Source: Lachnoclostridium sp. UBA1241 (lineage in GTDB: Bacteria > Bacillota > Clostridia > Lachnospirales > Lachnospiraceae). From it: a DNA stretch of 21,814 nucleotides. The notes under the pieces are model-generated. The model saw only the letters and a list, made by a program, of their open reading frames with translations, was not told the origin of the DNA and searched no databases. The stretch lies in contig DBWJ01000065.1 of NCBI GenBank assembly GCA_002308955.1, positions 13,296 through 35,109 on the forward strand, in the 5' to 3' direction. The translations under genes were made by a program, and so were the position numbers. Below, piece after piece: positions 8,744 through 16,598 of this stretch; the stretch's first letter is position 1; each line of letters begins with the position of its first letter.

Positions 8744-8776
8744 TAATAAAACAGGGCCATCGCTTAGCGACAGCCC
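8744..8776 (-). terminator. Intrinsic terminator of the 901-residue zinc-ribbon gene
   Basis: Read on the minus strand, the right outer arm gives the same 10-bp hairpin, followed by TGTTTTATT. It lies 25 bp after the stop codon of the minus-strand gene. The two convergent genes thus end in identical hairpins. Confidence 0.7.
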
Positions 8777-8800
8777 TGTAGGGAAAATAGATTTGGTTGC

Positions 8801-11506
8801 TTAATCTTCCAGATACTTTCCGTAGTATCTTCTTACGATGTAATCAAGGAAGGACTCGTTCACTTCACCGAAGGTGTTGCGAATCGTGTTCTTAATTCCT
8901 TCGATCTTGTTGTTCGTATTCTCATCGATTGTAGCGTCAGACTGCTCAAACTGCTTCACGTAACTGCCGGTCATGTTAAGGATCAGCCAGCTGTTGAAAA
9001 GCTGCGCAAGCTGCTTGCCGCTCATGGAAACAAGGAAGCCGGTGGAACGGACCATGGAAGCATCAATGGTATTCTTAACGCCGTTCGGAACCTTATCAAG
9101 GAATACGTTACGGATTTCTTCCGCATTGGTTGCACGCATATGCGTCATGTTGATGAGAGAGGAGTCGGACGTGTCCTTGCGGCCCTTCTTGAACTTTGCG
9201 TAACTCGAAACCTGATGCGGCTTATAGAAGTCGAACTCGGCCTCGTTATCGGTATTCGGCTTGTAATCCGGAATAAAGCCCGCATAGCTGTCAAGCTCGT
9301 CGGTGTCTTCGAATACAATCTTGCCTTTCTTCTTACCGAGGTCATGCTCAAGGTTTTTATTCCTTGTCTGCTGGCTTGCGGCCTGCTCTGCGGCAAGTTG
9401 CATCTCGCGTTTGCGCTCGGCAACCTTCTCGGTAAACTCGCGGTAAGCCTTCTGCTCGGGAGTCTCCTCGATTTCTTCCTTCTTCTCCTCGAAAGAGTAG
9501 TCCGGAATGAAGCCCTTGTAATCCTCCAGGTCACTGTAATCGTCCGAAGCGTCGTTCTTCAGGAATTTCTTCGCCTTCTGCGTAAGCTGCGCGCCGTCGG
9601 TGTCATTTGCAAAGGAACTTGCGGTATCGGGAGCAATCTGCTCACGGCCGATATCCACGTTATCATCGAAGACTTCCTCAATAATATCGGAATCCGCGGA
9701 AACCTTAATCTTGGTATCCTGAATGTCCTTCGGACGACCGGAGGTGGACTCGATGCGGTAATCATCGGCATCCGTGTACTTATCCTTATCGGGAACCATC
9801 TCGGCAATTACGGAATGCTCGAGTTCGGTATCGTCGATGTTGTGCATCTCGTTGATGAAGTTATCAAGGATATCCTCATTGGAAGAAGCGGGAGAGTCCG
9901 CGGCTTCGCTTACGGGAGCGGAAACGGATTCCTTACGAAAATTGGTGAGGAATGCGGCATACGCATCGTCTTCCTCTTCCTCAGGTTCTTCATCGCTTTC
10001 CTCATCCTGCTCAAGGGTGATTACGGAAGCGGCATCCACGATATCCTTGGAATCGAGCTCCTCATCCTTGATGGGCTCAACTTCAACGAAGATGGGCTCG
10101 GAAGCGGCCGGATCATAGGATTCTTCTTCGGAAAGGTAAGCATCGGACATATCCGGCTCGAAATCCGGATCGGAAGAATAGTAATCCTTCTCATCAATCT
10201 CGGGCTCCGAAACCTCGGCGGGAGCAACGGAAGTCTTTCTGGGAGCGGAAGAGAAGAACGGATCTGAAGGACGGTTTCCGACAGGGTCTTCTCCGGGTGC
10301 TACTTCATAACGGCTTCCGGCCATCGTCTGCGGATGCTCCTCAACGGGATCCTGATAGGTACCGCGCTTCGGTGCAGGCTGTGCGGGATTGTTGAACAGA
10401 TCCAGCAGGTCTTTATTCTTAACGTCTTCCTTCTGGTTCTTGAACTGACCGAAACCGGAGCCGCCCATCATCGGTGCATTGCTTCTTGCAGCCGGTTTCT
10501 GTTCGAAAAGCTGTTTTAATGCCTCGGCAGAAGGAGATTCCTTCTTGATGGATTTTTCCTCAGCGGACTTACGGCGCTCCGCAAGAATACGTTCCGCCTC
10601 AGCCTTACGCTCTGCAACAATACGGTCAGCCTCGGCCTTTCTTTCGGCAGCGATACGCTCGGACTCGGAAGCCTTCTTGGCGGCTTCTTCTGCAAGTCTT
10701 TCCGCCTCGGCAGCGCGTCTTTCGACTTCGGCGCGTCTTGCTTCATCTTCCTTACGGGCTTCTTCAGCGAGACGTTCAGCCTCAATGCGTTTTGCTTCCG
10801 CGGCGAGACGCTCTTCCTCATCCTTCTTGGCGGCTTCGGCAGCGGCCTTTTCTTCCTCGGCTTTACGCTTAGCGCGGCGTTCCTCTTCAGCAGCCTTACG
10901 GCGCTCTTCAAGAACGCGCATCTTTTCTTCTTCGGCTTTCTTCTTCTCGTCGGCCTTGCGTTTCTCCTCGGCAGCTTTGCGTTCAGCTTCCTCACGGGCC
11001 TTGCGTGCTTCCTCGGCAGCCTTCTTCTTGGCTTCGGCTGCAAGACGGCGTTCCTCAGCCTTACGGGCCTGCTCCGCCTTATGCTGCTCCTCGGCCTTGC
11101 GCGCTAATTCGGCAAGACGTTCTTCCTCGGCCTTCTTAGCCTCGGCAGCCTTGCGTTCTTCTTCCTCTTTGGCTTTCTTTATGGCTTCCGCATTCGGAAC
11201 GGCATCGTAGCCCTTCTTCTTACGGGTTTCATTTACACAGAACTCGGAGAACAGCTTCGGACCTTTCTTCTGGTCCTTCTTGCTTACGAAAATCTTGTAG
11301 GCATTCTCTCTCTGCGAAAACTCGTAAGCGCAGGAGATACCCTGTTCCTCGGCAAACTTAATAAACCCCTGTGCAGCATCCTCTTTCTGCAGGGAAAACA
11401 TCGGAATCTTTACGTCTCCGGCATCCTCCTGTAACGGAACATTACAATCCGGACAGATGGTTACCGAGAAACCGTATTGTTTTTTACACATCGGACAAAA
11501 AGCCAT
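8801..11506 (-). CDS. Zinc-ribbon protein with long K/E/A-rich coiled coil, unknown function
   Basis: The product has 901 residues and no signal peptide or membrane segment. A zinc ribbon (C4, C7, C18, C21) opens it, followed by a small domain (about 30-90) resembling the DUF2007 type. Residues about 105-320 are a highly charged Lys/Glu/Ala/Arg coiled coil like that of TolA. Residues about 320-720 are acidic, low in complexity and probably disordered. They contain the octapeptide Y-x-GFIPDY twice (bases 9497-9520 and 9263-9286). A folded C-terminal domain (about 770-901) has no match that I recognise. The ATG at 11506 is preferred over the TTG two codons upstream because GGAGGAGG lies 7 bases before the ATG. 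The neighbouring 281-residue gene shares its N-terminal layout. A cytoplasmic scaffold or sensor is a guess. Confidence 0.88.
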   Translation of the reverse strand: MAFCPMCKKQYGFSVTICPDCNVPLQEDAGDVKIPMFSLQKEDAAQGFIKFAEEQGISCAYEFSQRENAYKIFVSKKDQKKGPKLFSEFCVNETRKKKGYDAVPNAEAIKKAKEEEERKAAEAKKAEEERLAELARKAEEQHKAEQARKAEERRLAAEAKKKAAEEARKAREEAERKAAEEKRKADEKKKAEEEKMRVLEERRKAAEEERRAKRKAEEEKAAAEAAKKDEEERLAAEAKRIEAERLAEEARKEDEARRAEVERRAAEAERLAEEAAKKASESERIAAERKAEADRIVAERKAEAERILAERRKSAEEKSIKKESPSAEALKQLFEQKPAARSNAPMMGGSGFGQFKNQKEDVKNKDLLDLFNNPAQPAPKRGTYQDPVEEHPQTMAGSRYEVAPGEDPVGNRPSDPFFSSAPRKTSVAPAEVSEPEIDEKDYYSSDPDFEPDMSDAYLSEEESYDPAASEPIFVEVEPIKDEELDSKDIVDAASVITLEQDEESDEEPEEEEDDAYAAFLTNFRKESVSAPVSEAADSPASSNEDILDNFINEMHNIDDTELEHSVIAEMVPDKDKYTDADDYRIESTSGRPKDIQDTKIKVSADSDIIEEVFDDNVDIGREQIAPDTASSFANDTDGAQLTQKAKKFLKNDASDDYSDLEDYKGFIPDYSFEEKKEEIEETPEQKAYREFTEKVAERKREMQLAAEQAASQQTRNKNLEHDLGKKKGKIVFEDTDELDSYAGFIPDYKPNTDNEAEFDFYKPHQVSSYAKFKKGRKDTSDSSLINMTHMRATNAEEIRNVFLDKVPNGVKNTIDASMVRSTGFLVSMSGKQLAQLFNSWLILNMTGSYVKQFEQSDATIDENTNNKIEGIKNTIRNTFGEVNESFLDYIVRRYYGKYLED
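10545..11194 (-). other. Low-complexity DNA encoding the K/E/A coiled coil
   Basis: The stretch consists of imperfectly repeated codons for Ala, Glu, Lys and Arg, giving a strand bias of purines on the minus strand. The bias also opens long false frames on the plus strand. The repeat units are degenerate and have no constant length, so this is protein composition rather than a satellite or CRISPR array. Confidence 0.75.
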
Positions 11507-11556
11507 ATGCAAACCTCCTCCAAGAAAAATCCGATTGATTTTTTCAATACTTTTTA

Positions 11557-11585
11557 ATTATACTATCTTTTTTCAGTTATTTCAA
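11557..11585 (-). promoter_or_regulatory. Sigma-A promoter for the 901-residue zinc-ribbon gene
   Basis: On the minus strand, TTGAAA (11585-11580), a 17-bp spacer and TATAAT (11562-11557) stand 51 bp ahead of the ATG. The gene therefore has its own promoter although it lies just downstream of the 281-residue gene on the same strand. Confidence 0.82.
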
Positions 11586-11607
11586 GGAAAATGCGACGCG
11601 TAAAATG

Positions 11608-12453
11608 CTATTTTTCAATTATTCTTGAGTCAAGGAATTCATCCACCGTATGCTCCAAAAGATCGGCGGAAAGCGTCGGAAACTGCTGCTTCGTGCGTTC
11701 CCTTACGTAATCGGAGAGAAGAATGTCCTTTTCCTCATCGAGAAGAGTGTTCTCGGAGCCTTCCTCGACGCTGCTTTCGACAGCCTTCTGAAGAACCTCC
11801 TCCGTCAGATTTTCCTTCTGCCATTCGGCAATATTCTTAAGCAGCTGTTCCTCCTTATTGACGGCCTCCTTCATCTCACCCATATGGGTAAGAATATGAA
11901 TTCCGTACACGATCATGGCGATGAACAGAGCCCCCATGAGAATGATAAACGGCGTTTCCAAAAAGAACGGTATGACATTAGTAACCGCAAGCACGGCTAC
12001 GATAATTCCGATGATTCCTACTGCGAGAAATGTGACGCCGCTCGAATACGTATCCTTCGCCTTAAAGGAAGCGGAGGTGTACTCAAGTTCCTCGTAGGGA
12101 CGGAAACGGCCGGTCCGCATATCGCTTACGATATCCTCCTCTAATAGATCCTCAAGGACGTCTTCCTTCGAGGTCTCTACGGTGATGAAAGCGTAGAAGG
12201 CCTTCTGAACGTCCTCCATGGCAGATTCCTTCGCCATGATCACATACCGGTCACAGTCCTCGTGGTATTCCATGGACGACTCAATGTTACTGTAATGCAG
12301 GTATTCATTGAATTTCTCGGCAACCAGTTCGCTCTTAAAGAGGAGCACCTCCGTAAACTCCTCGCCGGGCAGTTCGGGAACCAGATCGGCCCCGCAGTCC
12401 GGGCAGACGGTGATCTCCGGTTCGTATTCGGTTTTACAGTTCGGGCAATACAT
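11608..12453 (-). CDS. Zinc-ribbon membrane protein, unknown function
   Basis: The product has 281 residues. The zinc ribbon C3, C6, C17, C20 has the same spacing as in the 901-residue neighbour and is again followed by a small alpha/beta region (about 33-92) of DUF2007-like appearance, with LLFKSELVAEKF. Two hydrophobic helices (about 139-160 and 165-188) form a membrane hairpin, which puts the ribbon and the C-terminal acidic helical tail (190-281) on the same, probably cytoplasmic, side. ATG at 12453 is chosen because AAAGGAG lies 6 bases upstream and the protein then begins with the ribbon, as in its paralogue; the longer frame to 12531 would include the promoter. I cannot name a function. 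A sensor or adaptor is possible. Confidence 0.87.
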   Translation of the reverse strand: MYCPNCKTEYEPEITVCPDCGADLVPELPGEEFTEVLLFKSELVAEKFNEYLHYSNIESSMEYHEDCDRYVIMAKESAMEDVQKAFYAFITVETSKEDVLEDLLEEDIVSDMRTGRFRPYEELEYTSASFKAKDTYSSGVTFLAVGIIGIIVAVLAVTNVIPFFLETPFIILMGALFIAMIVYGIHILTHMGEMKEAVNKEEQLLKNIAEWQKENLTEEVLQKAVESSVEEGSENTLLDEEKDILLSDYVRERTKQQFPTLSADLLEHTVDEFLDSRIIEK

Positions 12454-12490
12454 AAACGTCTCCTTTGCCGTATTCAGTCTCGTACCGTTC

Positions 12491-12519
12491 ATTATATCGT
12501 GAAAACGGATTCCTTTCAA
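12491..12519 (-). promoter_or_regulatory. Sigma-A promoter for the 281-residue zinc-ribbon gene
   Basis: On the minus strand, TTGAAA (12519-12514), a 17-bp spacer and TATAAT (12496-12491). It diverges from the radical SAM operon promoter about 50 bp away. Confidence 0.82.
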
Positions 12520-12567
12520 TTGTTTTTGCATTTTTCGCTATGGAAATGGCGGAAAATGTGATATGCT

Positions 12568-12576
12568 TGATATAAT
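12568..12576 (+). promoter_or_regulatory. Extended -10 promoter for the radical SAM operon
   Basis: TG-A-TATAAT (12568-12576) is a perfect extended -10 element. No good -35 box is found at the right distance. Transcription would begin near 12583, between the in-frame ATG at 12563 and the likely start at 12599. Confidence 0.65.
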
Positions 12577-12598
12577 AAACGGAAAGGAATTCGATTGT

Positions 12599-14515
12599 AT
12601 GCGAAAACCGTTTCTTCCTGATGAAGTTCTGCTCGCCGTGGAGAAGCCCGCGCGCTATACCGGCGGCGAAGTGAATATGGTGGTAAAGGATCCCGATGCG
12701 TGTGATATCCGGTTCTGCATGTGCTTTCCGGATGTCTATGAGGTCGGCATGTCCCATCTCGGCATTCAGATTCTTTATGATATGTTTAACCGGCGCCCGG
12801 ATACCTACTGTGAACGGGTTTATTCGCCGTGGGTGGATCTTGATAAAATCATGCGGGAGAAGAAGATTCCGCTGTTCTCCTTAGAGACGCAGACGCCGAT
12901 CAAGCAGTTTGACTTCCTCGGAATCACGCTCCAGTACGAGATGTGCTATACGAACATTCTGCAGGTACTTGACCTTGCGGGAATTCCGCTTCATGCGACC
13001 GAGCGCGGAGAGGACGATCCGATTGTTGTCGGCGGCGGTCCGTGTTCCTATAATCCGGAGCCGATCGCGGACTTTTTTGATTTCTTCTATATCGGTGAGG
13101 GCGAGACGAGCTATGACGACGTATTGGACCTGTATAAGGAGAATAAGAAGCAGGGCGGAACGCGCGCGGAGTACCTTCGGAAGCTGTCGCACATTCCCGG
13201 AATGTATGTGCCTTCGCTTTATGACGTAACCTACAACGAGGACGGTACGATCAAAAGCTTTACGCCGAAATACGACGATGTGCCGAAGACCGTACAGAAG
13301 CTTGTCGTAACGGATCTCAGCAATACCGTTTATCCCGAGAAGCCGGTGGTTCCGTTCCTTCAGGTAATTCAGGACCGCGTGACGCTTGAAATCCAGCGTG
13401 GCTGCATCCGCGGGTGCCGTTTCTGCCAGGCGGGGATGATCTACCGGCCGATCCGCGAACGGAATGTTGAATGGCTTAAGAATATGGCCGATAAGATGCT
13501 GCAGTCCACCGGCCATGAAGAGATTACGCTTAGTTCTTTAAGCTCCAGCGATTATTCGTGCCTTAAGGACCTCGTTTATTATCTGATCGACAATTATAAA
13601 GACCAGTACGTGAATGTGGCGCTTCCGTCCCTCCGTATTGACGCTTTCTCGCTTGACGTAATGAAGAAGGTGCAGGATGTGAACAAGTCGAGTATCACAT
13701 TTGCCCCCGAAGCAGGAACGCAGCGCATGCGTAACGTGATCAATAAGGGACTGACTGTTGAGGACATTCTGGGCGGCGCCGGCAAAGCTTTCCGGGGCGG
13801 CTGGAACAAGGTGAAGCTTTACTTTATGCTCGGGCTTCCGAGCGAGCGCGACGAAGACGCTGTGGGAATTGCGGAACTTGCCGAGCAGATTACCGAGGAG
13901 TATTACCAAATTCCGAAGGAGCAGCGCCACGGCAAGGTGAATGTAACCGTGAGCACGTCCTACTTTATCCCGAAGCCCTTCACCCCGTTCCAGTGGGCGC
14001 GGATGGCTACGAAGGACGAGTTCCTTTCCCATCAGCGGCTTGTAAAGAGTTCCATTCAGGCGCAGCTGAATCATAAGAGTATATCCTACCAGTGGCACGA
14101 TTCGGATACGAGCGTGATGGAAGGCATCTTCGCAAGAGGCGACCGGAAGCTTTGCGCCGTAATCGAGGAGGCCTACCGGGCCGGCTGCATCTATGATGCC
14201 TGGACCGAATACTTCAAATTCGACGTCTGGAAGGAGATTATGGACCGGCACGGGATCACAATCGACTTCTATAACACGAGAGAACGCGCTAAGGACGAAA
14301 TTCTTCCTTGGGATTTCATCGATATCGGCGTTTCCAAGAAGTTTCTGTGGCGCGAATATGAACGCTCGCAGCGTGCCGAAATCACGCCGAACTGCCGCCG
14401 CAAATGCTCCGGCTGCGGCGCCGCCAAATTCGGCTGCGGCGTATGCGTGGAGCCCAGGGACGAGTTCGGAACGAGCCTTTGTTATGACGGAATGGATACG
14501 GGGGTGAACGGATGA
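12599..14515 (+). CDS. TIGR03960-type B12-binding-like/radical SAM protein
   Basis: The product has 638 residues. An N-terminal B12-binding-like domain (about 30-180) lacks the cobalamin DxHxxG motif. The radical SAM core carries C269-x3-C273-x2-C276 (RGC-IRG-CRFC), which would bind the 4Fe-4S cluster that cleaves S-adenosylmethionine. A second cysteine group near the C-terminus (CRRKCSGCGAAKFGCGVC) could bind a further cluster or zinc. The family is widespread in Clostridia next to, or fused with, DUF2344 and near RNase E/G; its reaction is unknown to me. ATG at 12599 is preferred because the upstream ATG at 12563 precedes the transcription start, and MRKPFLPDEVLLAVEKPARY fits the family start. 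The stop overlaps the next start in ATGA. Confidence 0.93.
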   Translation: MRKPFLPDEVLLAVEKPARYTGGEVNMVVKDPDACDIRFCMCFPDVYEVGMSHLGIQILYDMFNRRPDTYCERVYSPWVDLDKIMREKKIPLFSLETQTPIKQFDFLGITLQYEMCYTNILQVLDLAGIPLHATERGEDDPIVVGGGPCSYNPEPIADFFDFFYIGEGETSYDDVLDLYKENKKQGGTRAEYLRKLSHIPGMYVPSLYDVTYNEDGTIKSFTPKYDDVPKTVQKLVVTDLSNTVYPEKPVVPFLQVIQDRVTLEIQRGCIRGCRFCQAGMIYRPIRERNVEWLKNMADKMLQSTGHEEITLSSLSSSDYSCLKDLVYYLIDNYKDQYVNVALPSLRIDAFSLDVMKKVQDVNKSSITFAPEAGTQRMRNVINKGLTVEDILGGAGKAFRGGWNKVKLYFMLGLPSERDEDAVGIAELAEQITEEYYQIPKEQRHGKVNVTVSTSYFIPKPFTPFQWARMATKDEFLSHQRLVKSSIQAQLNHKSISYQWHDSDTSVMEGIFARGDRKLCAVIEEAYRAGCIYDAWTEYFKFDVWKEIMDRHGITIDFYNTRERAKDEILPWDFIDIGVSKKFLWREYERSQRAEITPNCRRKCSGCGAAKFGCGVCVEPRDEFGTSLCYDGMDTGVNG

Positions 14516-15297
14516 GAGTACGTGTCAGATTTGCCAAATTCGGAAGCGCGCGCTTCCTCGGTCACCTCGACGTGATGCGGTATTTTCAGAAGGTGTTCCG
14601 TCGGGCGGAATTGCCGCTTATGTTCTCGGAGGGGTATCATCCGCATCCGATTCTTTCGTTTGCGCAGCCGCTTTCCCTTTCCTATACGAGCGACGGTGAA
14701 TACTTCGATATGGAACTTCGGGAAGAGATGAGCGAGGAGGCAATTGCTGCTTGCCTTAATAAGGCCTGTAACCCGGAGATTCCCGCGAACCGTGTCACGA
14801 TTCTTCCGGACCACAAGCCGAACGCGAAGAAGGTGACCGGAATGTCTCTGATCACCGGCGCTTCCTATGCGATTTCCCTTCGGCAAATGCCACAGAACCT
14901 GCCGGAAGTGCTTCATAAATTCGCTTCCGAGAAGTCTTACATGGTAGAGAAATCAACCAAGAACGGAACGCGTGAGTGCGACCTTAGGGCCGGTGTTCAC
15001 GGATTAAGCATATTAAAGAACGGTGTTATAACCCGCATCTATGATGACGGAAGCTATCTGTTTTCCGACGAGGATATGCTTTGCGGGGCGGAGCATGCCT
15101 CGCTGTATGACGATACTGCCGTTATCGTGTGGCTGGATGCCGGAAGCGAACGGAATATCCCTGCGGACGTATTCCTCCAGGGAATCCTTTCCTATGCGGG
15201 AATCACCGAAGAAAAGCCTGAGAGGACATTTCACCGGATGGACCTGTTCGGCGACAAGGATGAAAAGAAGGTGCCTTTATGGATGATCGAATCATAA
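14512..15297 (+). CDS. DUF2344 (TIGR03936) radical SAM-linked protein
   Basis: The product has 261 residues. The N-terminus RVRFAKFGSARFLGHLDVMR and the stretch FSEGYHPHP-x-LSFAQPL are the signature of DUF2344, which in many genomes is fused to the C-terminus of the TIGR03960 radical SAM protein. Here the two are separate but overlap by 4 bp (ATGA), so they are probably made in equal amounts and act together. The last 19 bp overlap the RNase E/G gene. The link to RNase E/G and to ribosomal protein genes suggests a role in RNA or ribosome biology, but this is inference. Confidence 0.93.
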   Translation: MRVRVRFAKFGSARFLGHLDVMRYFQKVFRRAELPLMFSEGYHPHPILSFAQPLSLSYTSDGEYFDMELREEMSEEAIAACLNKACNPEIPANRVTILPDHKPNAKKVTGMSLITGASYAISLRQMPQNLPEVLHKFASEKSYMVEKSTKNGTRECDLRAGVHGLSILKNGVITRIYDDGSYLFSDEDMLCGAEHASLYDDTAVIVWLDAGSERNIPADVFLQGILSYAGITEEKPERTFHRMDLFGDKDEKKVPLWMIES

Positions 15298-16472
15298 TCT
15301 GCCGGAAAGACGGATTTCTGGTTACGGCTGTGTTCCGGGGAAAGGAATGCAACCGTCTTTCGGTATGCAAAGCATCGGAAGATATGCGTATCGGAAACAT
15401 CTATATCGGCCGGATTGCTTCGATCGTGCCGAATATGAATGCGTGCTTTGCGGATATCGGAACCGGGCAGAACGTACATGTGCCGCTTGAGAAGACCGCA
15501 GGAGCGCTCAGTTCGCCTGCGCATGCGGACGGGAAGCTTCATGTGGGCGACAGCATTCTTCTTCAGATAGACCGCCTGCCTTCGAAACAGAAGGCGGCCT
15601 CGGCAACAGGAGCGGTTTCGCTTGTCGGGAATGCCGTATGTCTGCTGCAGGGAAGAAAGGGAATTTCGTTTTCTAAGAAAATCGAGGCTCCCGGCTTTCG
15701 GGATAACATCCGAAAACTGTTTGAAGGAAAGACGGGGGAAGGCTTCGGCGTGATGCTTCGGACGAATTCCGTGGCATTTGCCGAAGAAAGAATTATTGCG
15801 GAATACGAAAAGCTTTGGGGCACATATCAGGAGATCCTTCGAAGATTTCAATGCGGAGTGCCGGGAGTATGCCTGTATCAGGGGCTTCCTGAGTATATGA
15901 CGATGTTCCGGGATGAGTATCTTTCGGAGCTTGATGAGGTGGTCACGGACGACCCGGACGTTTATAAGGAGATGGAAGAGTACCTTGCCGCGTTTCTTCC
16001 GGATTACGCAGGAAAGCTTCGAAAGTATGATTCCGAGAAGGTAAGCTTATATCACCTTTATGATCTTAGAAAGGTCATCTCCGACGCGCTTTCGAGAACC
16101 GTTTCTTTGCCCGGTGGCGGCAATCTTGTGTTTGATAAAACCGAGGCTATGACCGTTGTGGACGTAAACAGCGGAAGAGGGTCGGCCGTTTCGAAGAAGA
16201 ATGCCCTTCACGCGGTAAATCTTGAGGCCGCAAGAGAACTTGCGCGCCAGATGCGGCTTCGCAGCCTTTCCGGGATGATACTTTGTGACTTTATATCGAC
16301 GGATGGCTCCGATGATGCTGCGGATCTTCTTACAAAGCTTCGTGAATTTACGAAAGACGACCGGGATACCGACGTGGTTGACATCACAAAGCTCGGAATC
16401 GTTGAAATTACAAGACAGAAGAGGGATGTACCGCTTTATGAAACCGTTATGAAACTCGGCTTTATGCCTTAG
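15279..16472 (+). CDS. rng: Ribonuclease E/G family endoribonuclease, short form
   Basis: The product has 397 residues. An N-terminal S1-like RNA-binding region contains IYIGRIASIVPNMNACFADIG. The catalytic magnesium-binding aspartates fit D295 in EAMTVVDVNSGRG and D337 in LCDFI, corresponding to D303 and D346 of E. coli RNase E. The protein ends soon after DITKLGIVEITRQ and lacks the CPxCxGxG zinc-link that follows in E. coli RNase E and G, so the usual zinc-bridged dimer contact is missing. The enzyme would cut single-stranded RNA and act in rRNA or mRNA processing. The start overlaps the preceding gene by 19 bp, with GAAGGTG as ribosome binding site. I see no terminator after it. Confidence 0.92.
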   Translation: MDDRIIICRKDGFLVTAVFRGKECNRLSVCKASEDMRIGNIYIGRIASIVPNMNACFADIGTGQNVHVPLEKTAGALSSPAHADGKLHVGDSILLQIDRLPSKQKAASATGAVSLVGNAVCLLQGRKGISFSKKIEAPGFRDNIRKLFEGKTGEGFGVMLRTNSVAFAEERIIAEYEKLWGTYQEILRRFQCGVPGVCLYQGLPEYMTMFRDEYLSELDEVVTDDPDVYKEMEEYLAAFLPDYAGKLRKYDSEKVSLYHLYDLRKVISDALSRTVSLPGGGNLVFDKTEAMTVVDVNSGRGSAVSKKNALHAVNLEAARELARQMRLRSLSGMILCDFISTDGSDDAADLLTKLREFTKDDRDTDVVDITKLGIVEITRQKRDVPLYETVMKLGFMP

Positions 16473-16517
16473 AAAGTTAAGGAAATGTAAAATCGTATTA
16501 AGTAAAGGTAAATGATA

Positions 16518-16546
16518 TTGACATTTTGCGCAAGCTGTGATAGATT
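16518..16546 (+). promoter_or_regulatory. Promoter of the six-gene membrane protein array
   Basis: TTGACA (16518-16523) is followed by a 17-bp spacer and TAGATT (16541-16546), with an extended -10 TG at 16538-16539. It gives a leader of about 45 bases ending in the strong site AAAGGAGG (16583-16590). The array can thus be expressed apart from the RNase gene. Confidence 0.7.
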
Positions 16547-16598
16547 ACAAAAAATCGCAGTTTGCCGGGGGAATTCGTAAGGAAAGGAGGGCTTCACA

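Larger units (their letters stand above)
8521..8776. repeat. Nested inverted-repeat element between convergent genes
   Basis: The whole 256-bp interval folds as one long imperfect palindrome. The outer arms (8521-8546 and 8751-8776) are perfect 26-bp inverted copies. Inside them, 8560-8575 and 8715-8730 are perfect 16-bp inverted copies, followed by a 7-bp pair (8581-8587 and 8704-8710) and a 14-bp imperfect pair (8621-8634 and 8667-8680). The apex around 8637-8660 is GC-rich and can form its own small hairpin. There is no transposase, and I found no clear target-site duplication beside the outer arms. A small non-autonomous element, or a remnant of an insertion sequence, is possible. The short open frame across it is an artefact of the palindrome. 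Confidence 0.9.

Noticed and set aside
8509..8781. Open frame of 90 codons between the convergent genes
   Set aside because: It runs through the nested palindrome and both terminators, has no ribosome binding site, and resembles no protein I know.
9140..10267. Open frame of 375 codons on the plus strand
   Set aside because: It lies antisense to the acidic linker of the 901-residue gene, has no ribosome binding site and a monotonous Leu/Ile/Gly composition caused by the biased codons opposite.
10545..11194. Repetitive DNA considered as a CRISPR or satellite array
   Set aside because: There are no constant repeats or regular spacers. The pattern follows codons of a K/E/A coiled coil.
10479..11210. 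Open frame of 243 codons on the plus strand, almost all Ser, Ala and Arg
   Set aside because: It mirrors the repeated Glu, Ala and Lys codons of the coiled coil on the other strand.
12563..12598. Upstream in-frame ATG as the start of the radical SAM protein
   Set aside because: It overlaps the extended -10 promoter and precedes the likely transcription start. The family N-terminus begins at 12599.
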